A DNA stretch of 10,161 nucleotides from Acetobacteraceae bacterium (lineage in GTDB: Bacteria > Pseudomonadota > Alphaproteobacteria > Acetobacterales > Acetobacteraceae), in NCBI GenBank assembly GCA_947478535.1, contig CANJXD010000177.1, positions 1 to 10,161 on the forward strand, in the 5' to 3' direction. The notes under the pieces are model-generated. The model was not told the DNA's origin. It made no database searches and saw only the letters and a program-made list of their open reading frames with translations. Each line of letters starts with the position of its first letter. Position 1 is the first letter of the stretch. Positions 6,241 to 10,161 of the stretch are shown here, piece by piece. A program made the translations under genes and the position numbers.

Positions 6241-7078
6241 GCGATTGGCCTTCGGGCGCGATCACGGCTTCCGCCTGCATGCAGGTGGCCCCGGTATCGT
6301 CCCGCGTCTCCAGCATCACCTGGCCATCCCTTTCCCGCCGCAGCACGGCGAGCGGCCGGCCATCGAAGGCGGGGCGGCGGCCGCGATAGGCGAAGCGCGC
6401 GAGCCGGCTGCCCGGCGCCGCGTGGTCCAGCGCCGCATGCGCCATCAGCGTCGCCTGCAAGGGGCCGTGCACGACCAGGCCGGGATAGCCCTCCACCCCC
6501 GTGACATAGGGGTGGTCGTAGTGGATGCGGTGGCCGTTGCCGGTCAGTGCGGAGTAGCGGAAGAGCATCACGCTGTCCGGCAGCACCGTCGCCACCACGG
6601 CATCCGGCCAGGCCGGCGCGGGGTCCGCCGGCTTCACGGCCGCCCCTTCGGCGCCGCGATACACCAGGTCCTGCTCCTCCTCCACCGCCACGCCGGCGGG
6701 GCCTTCCGTCACATGGCGGACGGTCACGAAGACAAGGCGGCCAGATCCGCCGGATTTCTGCTCGACCTTCAGGATGGTGGAGGTGCGGCGCACCGCGTCA
6801 CCCTCCCGCAGCGGCGCCTCGCGGAAGGTGACGCGCCCGCCGGCCCACATGCGGCGCGGCAGGTCATGCACGGGCGGCAGGTAGCCGCCGCGCTTCGGGT
6901 GGCCATCGGGGCCGATCCCCTCCGGCATCACCCAATCCTGGAACAGCATCCAGTGCCACAGCGGCGGCAGCACCGCGGGCATTGGCCGGCCGAGGGTGGC
7001 GGCCAAGCCGCGCAGCAGGCGCGAATCCAGGCGGTCGTCCCGGATCTCCGTCCGTCCGACATACTCGCTGTAGGGCAT
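6233..7078 (-). CDS. FAS1-like / MaoC-type acyl-CoA hydratase (mesaconyl-C4-CoA hydratase-like, HTD2-like)
   Basis: A 281-residue double-hotdog protein of the family containing HTD2-type 3-hydroxyacyl-thioester dehydratases and mesaconyl-C4-CoA hydratases, which add or remove water across the 2,3 double bond of an acyl thioester. The N-terminal hotdog begins after an LPPLWHWMLFQDW segment (37-49) and contains a GGYLPPVHDLPRRMWAGG loop. The C-terminal hotdog has FRYSALTGNGHRIHYD (173-188) followed by YPGLVVHGPLQATL (198-211), the hydratase-2-like signature with the catalytic His region. Natural substrate is not deducible. ATG 7078 sits 4 nt after GGAGG and ATG 7081 only 1 nt after it, so I prefer 7078; either overlaps the upstream glycosyltransferase stop. 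A metabolic enzyme between a glycosyltransferase and transporters is unexpected and gives little functional context. Confidence 0.88.
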   Translation of the reverse strand: MPYSEYVGRTEIRDDRLDSRLLRGLAATLGRPMPAVLPPLWHWMLFQDWVMPEGIGPDGHPKRGGYLPPVHDLPRRMWAGGRVTFREAPLREGDAVRRTSTILKVEQKSGGSGRLVFVTVRHVTEGPAGVAVEEEQDLVYRGAEGAAVKPADPAPAWPDAVVATVLPDSVMLFRYSALTGNGHRIHYDHPYVTGVEGYPGLVVHGPLQATLMAHAALDHAAPGSRLARFAYRGRRPAFDGRPLAVLRRERDGQVMLETRDDTGATCMQAEAVIAPEGQSLA

Positions 7079-8700
7079 CATTCCTCCCGGAGGTAGAGCA
7101 GGTAGTTGTCCATGTGCACGATGCGCGTGTAGTGCCGCCACGTCTCCTCGAAGGCGGGATGGCGGGAGAAATAGGCGATGGGGTCGAAATCCTCCGCCCC
7201 GCAGCGCGGGATGCCGGATCGCTTCGCCACCAGCACGCCGCCGGGCGGGGCGCGGGCAAAGTCCTCCGCCACGGTGCGATAGACCAGGAATTCGGGGCGG
7301 GACATTTCCCAGGGCTCGCGGTAGCGGGGCGCATCTTCCGGGCAATCGGGATAGGCACCGATCAGCAGCCAGAGGTTCATCGTCCGCAGCGTCGATCGGG
7401 CGCGGGCGTAGTTCAGCGCGGGATAGACGGGGTAGATATCCGGCGAGAGCACCAGCAGGCGCTCCCCCGCCACTTCGCGCTTCAGCACAGTGGCGACCTG
7501 GCCATCGGCGAAGCTGCCATACCAGATCTGCCGCCAGGGGCTTTCGCCGCGGATATGCACGGCACCGACGGCGAAGCAGCAGGCGATGGCGAGCAGCGGC
7601 GCGGCGGCGCGGGCACGACCCGCCGGCAAGGCGCGGTCGAACCATCGCGCGGCCGCCCAACCGCCGGCCAGCGCCGTCGCCATCGCCATCGGCACGATGT
7701 GGTAGGACCAGCCCTTGTGCTGCACCCAGGCGGAGGCGGCACCCCCGATCGCGACACAACCCAGCGCCCGCGCCGGCACCCCCGCCCCCCGCCAGGCCAG
7801 CAGCGGCAGCACCAGCACCAGGGCCGCGAGGGCGGCGCCGAACTTGTCCGTGAACAGCACGGCGAAGAAGCCGAGTCCGCCGGTGTCGAGGTAGAAATCC
7901 ATCACCAGCGGCACGACATGGCCGAAATAATCCGGGAACAGTACCGGGATCATCGCGAGATAGAACAGCCAGAGCCCCCCCATCAGCCAGGGCAGCGGGT
8001 CGCGCAGCGCCGTGGGGCCGCGGCGGGCGAGCACGAAGCCTTCCACCAGGAGGGGCACCGCCAGGAAATGCGGCTTCAGCGCGAAGCCGAGCGTCGCCGC
8101 CAGCGTCACCGCGAGCGCAAGGCCCGAAGGTTTTCGCAGCCCCTCGATGCGCCGCGCCGCCAGCACGGCATAGGGCATCGCGAACAGCGCCATCAGGTGT
8201 TCCCGCTGGCCGACATCATAGGCCGCCAGCACGCAGGCCAGCGGCACCAGCGCCCCCAGCACCGCAGCTTCCACCGGACCTTCCGCGAATCCCTGGCGCA
8301 GCCGGTTAAAGAAGCGCCAGGCCAGCAGGCAGCAGCCGAGGACGCAGGCCTGCAGGGCCTGCACAGCATCCAGCGGCGTGATCCGGTCCAGCAGCGCCGG
8401 GATCGCCGTCAGGATGAAGATCAACGGCGGGTTGACGTCGATCAGGTCGCGATACAGCCGCTCGCCCGCGACCCATCGCTCAGCGAAGTTCAGGATGGCC
8501 GCCACATCGTGGTTCAGCGGCGGCGACAGCACCATCAGCAGGAAGGCCAACGCCGGCACCAGCGCGAGCACACGCAACAGCCGCACCCGCGCGGCCGGCA
8601 GGGAGGGGCTCAGCGGGCCAGCCGGCCGGAGCGCGGTGGCGGGGGGAGGCGCCGCGAGCCCGGCGCTGGGCGCGGGAAGGGGCGAAGTCTCTGGGGTCAT
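7078..8700 (-). CDS. Polytopic membrane protein, GT-C/ArnT-like glycosyltransferase candidate
   Basis: A 540-residue inner-membrane protein. A Pro/Ala-rich tail (1-40) leads into a first span (about 41-58) and then a loop, SPPLNHDVAAILNFAERWVAG followed by ERLYRDLIDVNPP (59-92). An Asp (D65) just after the first span and a Tyr-x-Asp...Pro-Pro segment are the usual layout of GT-C enzymes, which transfer sugars from polyprenyl-phosphate donors on the periplasmic face. Roughly ten more hydrophobic segments follow, then a soluble C-terminal region from about residue 400 with LLVLSPDIYPVYPALNYA. I cannot name the sugar or acceptor, and overall match to named families is loose. ATG 8700 fits with GGAGG 13 nt upstream, a rather long spacing; the frame stays open further upstream but without family-like sequence. 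It diverges from a methyltransferase and a GtrB-type glycosyltransferase, supporting a role in envelope glycan synthesis. Confidence 0.78.
   Translation of the reverse strand: MTPETSPLPAPSAGLAAPPPATALRPAGPLSPSLPAARVRLLRVLALVPALAFLLMVLSPPLNHDVAAILNFAERWVAGERLYRDLIDVNPPLIFILTAIPALLDRITPLDAVQALQACVLGCCLLAWRFFNRLRQGFAEGPVEAAVLGALVPLACVLAAYDVGQREHLMALFAMPYAVLAARRIEGLRKPSGLALAVTLAATLGFALKPHFLAVPLLVEGFVLARRGPTALRDPLPWLMGGLWLFYLAMIPVLFPDYFGHVVPLVMDFYLDTGGLGFFAVLFTDKFGAALAALVLVLPLLAWRGAGVPARALGCVAIGGAASAWVQHKGWSYHIVPMAMATALAGGWAAARWFDRALPAGRARAAAPLLAIACCFAVGAVHIRGESPWRQIWYGSFADGQVATVLKREVAGERLLVLSPDIYPVYPALNYARARSTLRTMNLWLLIGAYPDCPEDAPRYREPWEMSRPEFLVYRTVAEDFARAPPGGVLVAKRSGIPRCGAEDFDPIAYFSRHPAFEETWRHYTRIVHMDNYLLYLREE
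7083..7087 (-). promoter_or_regulatory. Ribosome binding site of the hydratase gene
   Basis: GGAGG on the minus strand lies inside the end of the glycosyltransferase gene, 1 nt before ATG 7081 and 4 nt before ATG 7078. The spacing favours the second ATG. Confidence 0.55.
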
Positions 8701-8829
8701 CGTCGGGGCGCATCCTCCGCGCCCAGGCGCCTTGGCGCAACCGCATTGCGGCGCCGATGCGGCAACTCTGCCCCGCGCCGGGCACGGTCCCGCCTTGCCC
8801 TCGCCTCCCTGCGCGGTCAAAACGGGTCT
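8701..8829. promoter_or_regulatory. Divergent intergenic region with an inverted repeat
   Basis: These 129 bp separate two divergent genes and must hold at least the promoters of the long minus-strand block and the plus-strand methyltransferase. CCGCAT (8741-8746) and ATGCGG (8757-8762) form a 6-bp inverted repeat with a 10-bp spacer, a possible operator or hairpin. GGCGC-type blocks repeat around 8720-8738. I cannot place convincing -35/-10 elements on either strand. Confidence 0.45.
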
Positions 8830-9564
8830 GTGGAACCCGCAGAATACGCCCTGATGGACGCCGCCGAAGACGGCATGTGGTGGTTCCGGGCCGCCCATGC
8901 CCGGGTGCTGGACGCCCTGCGCGCCCGGCCCGGCGCGGATGGCCCGGTCCTCGATGCCGGCTGTGGCACCGGTGGCTTCCTGCGCCGCATGGCGCAGGAA
9001 CTGCCCGGCCGCGCCGCGGTAGGCCTCGAATACGTGCCGGAAGCGGCCCGCCGCGCCATGCAGAAATCCGGCTGGCCGGTGGCAGCGGGGGATGCGAATG
9101 CCCTGCCCTTCGCGGATGCCTGCTTCGGCGCCGCGGTCAGCATCGACGTGATCTGCCACGCCGGGGTCGAGGAAACGCGCGGCCTGGCGGAACTGCTCCG
9201 CGTGCTGCGCCCCGGCGGCACCGTGGTGCTGAACCTGCCGGCCTTCGAATGGCTGCGCAGCGCGCATGATGCCCGCGTGCACACGGCCCGCCGCTACACC
9301 GCGCCTGGCGCCCGCGCGCTGCTGGAACGGGCCGGCTTCACCCGGGTTTCCGCCCGCTACTGGAACGGCCTGCTGCTGCCGTTGATGGCGCTGCAGCGAA
9401 AAGTGCTGCATCGCAACCCCAACGCCCCCAGCGATGTGACGGATTTTCCGCCGCTGGTCGACAAGACATTGCACGCCGTGTCCGAGACGGAGCGATGGAT
9501 CACGCGCGCCGGCATCCCGATGCCGGCCGGCGGATCCGTCCTCGTCATCGCGACCAGGCCCTGA
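8830..9564 (+). CDS. Class I SAM-dependent methyltransferase
   Basis: A 244-residue cytoplasmic enzyme with a Rossmann-like methyltransferase domain that transfers methyl from S-adenosylmethionine to an unidentified acceptor. Motif I is VLDAGCGTGG (40-49), the acidic end of strand 2 is Glu67 in VGLEYVPEAA, and Asp88 in GDANALPF contacts adenine. ELLRVLRPGGTVVLNLPAF is the post-motif III segment. The N-terminal EYALMDAAEDGMWWFRAAHARVL is typical of a methyltransferase group often found with glycosyltransferases. That conserved stretch is why I start at GTG 8830; ATG 8854 would cut into it. No strong ribosome binding site is visible. It lies 13 nt before the glycosyltransferase gene, so a lipid-linked sugar or related envelope precursor is a possible substrate. 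Confidence 0.88.
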   Translation: MEPAEYALMDAAEDGMWWFRAAHARVLDALRARPGADGPVLDAGCGTGGFLRRMAQELPGRAAVGLEYVPEAARRAMQKSGWPVAAGDANALPFADACFGAAVSIDVICHAGVEETRGLAELLRVLRPGGTVVLNLPAFEWLRSAHDARVHTARRYTAPGARALLERAGFTRVSARYWNGLLLPLMALQRKVLHRNPNAPSDVTDFPPLVDKTLHAVSETERWITRAGIPMPAGGSVLVIATRP

Positions 9565-9565
9565 C

Positions 9566-9570
9566 GGAGG
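9566..9570 (+). promoter_or_regulatory. Ribosome binding site of the family 2 glycosyltransferase
   Basis: GGAGG lies 7 nt before GTG 9578. The closer-looking ATG at 9573 is followed by a stop after one codon (ATG ACG TGA), so this site decides for the GTG. Confidence 0.75.
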
Positions 9571-9577
9571 ACATGAC

Positions 9578-10161
9578 GTGACTGACGCGAGCGGCCGCCC
9601 GGCCCCGACTCACCCTGTCGGGCTATCGATCGTCATCCCGGTCTACCGCGGCGCCACCACCGTGGGGGGGCTTGTGGAGGCGCTGTCCGCCCTCCGCCCC
9701 GTCGGCGGGATCGAGATCATCCTGGTCAATGACGGCAGCCCCGACAATTCGGGCGATGTCTGCCGCCAGTTGCAGCGCAGCGCGACGGTGCCGCTGACCT
9801 ATATCGAGCACGCCCGCAATTTCGGCGAGCACAACGCGGTCATGACCGGGCTGCGCCACGCCCGCGGCGCGTATGTCATCAACATGGATGACGATTTGCA
9901 GAACCCGCCGGAGGAAGTGATCCGCCTGTATGACCATGCCCGCCTTGGCGGCTGGGACGTGGTCTATACCCGCTACGCGAAGAAGGAGCATGAGGGCTGG
10001 CGCAACCTCGGCAGCCGCTTCGCCAATGGCGTGGCGGACATGCTGCTGGACAAGCCCCGCGGCCTCTATCTCTCCTCCTTCCGCTGCATGAGCGCGATGG
10101 CGGTCCGCGAAGTCACGAGATACAGCGGCCCCTATCCCTATATCGACGGCCTGCTGATGCA
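9578..10161 (+). CDS. Family 2 glycosyltransferase, GtrB/ArnC/DPM1-like (3' end beyond the window)
   Basis: The first 194 codons of a GT-A fold glycosyltransferase that most likely moves a sugar from a nucleotide donor to undecaprenyl phosphate at the inner membrane. Visible motifs are LSIVIPVYRG (16-25), ILVNDGSPDNSGD (48-60), ARNFGEHNAVMTGL (79-92) and the metal-binding MDDDLQNPPEEV (103-114). Then comes SSFRCMSAMAVREV and GPYPYIDGLLM, matching the region before the C-terminal membrane helices in GtrB and ArnC. Those helices would lie past the window edge, so membrane anchoring is inferred. The frame is open to the end. The product could feed the GT-C-like protein encoded divergently, as polyprenyl-phosphate sugars are the donors of GT-C enzymes. 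The particular sugar is unknown. Confidence 0.9.
   Translation, partial: MTDASGRPAPTHPVGLSIVIPVYRGATTVGGLVEALSALRPVGGIEIILVNDGSPDNSGDVCRQLQRSATVPLTYIEHARNFGEHNAVMTGLRHARGAYVINMDDDLQNPPEEVIRLYDHARLGGWDVVYTRYAKKEHEGWRNLGSRFANGVADMLLDKPRGLYLSSFRCMSAMAVREVTRYSGPYPYIDGLLM

Noticed and set aside
6982..8829. Long upstream extension of the methyltransferase frame
   Set aside because: The extension is antisense to the hydratase and the GT-C-like gene and is low-complexity; family similarity begins only at about 8830.
8701..9474. N-terminal extension of the GT-C-like protein on the minus strand
   Set aside because: It is antisense to the methyltransferase, lacks family-like sequence, and the first membrane segment follows sensibly from ATG 8700.
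9663..9670. Homopolymer G run as a possible frameshift in the family 2 glycosyltransferase
   Set aside because: The family motifs before and after the run are in the same frame, so no frameshift is needed.
1..10161. CRISPR, tRNA, rRNA, insertion sequences, phage or defence genes
   Set aside because: No spaced direct repeats, cloverleaf-like segments, transposase motifs or known defence domains were seen; composition is even across the window.

Overview
This is a GC-rich, gene-dense stretch of bacterial chromosome. Third codon positions are strongly GC-biased, starts include GTG and TTG, intergenic gaps are very short, and many stop and start codons overlap. Gene content and protein style suggest an alphaproteobacterium, most likely a Rhodospirillales/Acetobacteraceae (Roseomonas-like) organism. 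That placement is inference; the window holds no rRNA or other phylogenetic marker. I see no tRNA, rRNA, CRISPR array, insertion sequence, phage gene or integration site.

Left block, plus strand (1-3332): the end of an NDP-forming acyl-CoA synthetase gene interrupted by an in-frame TAG at 318-320, then a VOC (glyoxalase-fold) protein, a nitroreductase-family flavoprotein and a NUDIX hydrolase. Spacing is 17 nt, 21 nt and an 8-nt overlap, so they probably form one operon of small-molecule, redox or detoxification enzymes. No terminator is visible at its end: the NUDIX stop lies 7 nt from the stop of the next, convergent gene.

Middle block, minus strand (8700 down to 3340): a multi-span GT-C-like glycosyltransferase, a two-hotdog FAS1-like/MaoC-type acyl-CoA hydratase, two tandem paralogous EamA/DMT transporters, a candidate 43-residue small ORF, and an MBL-fold hydrolase of the LACTB2/MBLAC2 type. 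If the small ORF is real, every junction in the block is an overlapping stop/start (TGATG, ATGA or an 8-nt overlap), giving one translationally coupled chain. The small ORF coincides with a cluster of palindromes, so a dispersed palindromic repeat or structured RNA competes with it as an explanation.

Right block, plus strand (8830 to the end): a SAM-dependent methyltransferase and the first 194 codons of a GtrB/ArnC-type family 2 glycosyltransferase, diverging from the GT-C gene across a 129-bp intergenic region. The three genes look like part of a cell-envelope glycan or lipid-linked sugar locus.

The proteins belong to known families and I found no clearly new system. The most notable signals are the nonsense codon in the synthetase, the coupled small ORF lying in palindromic DNA, and the continuous chain of overlapping genes.
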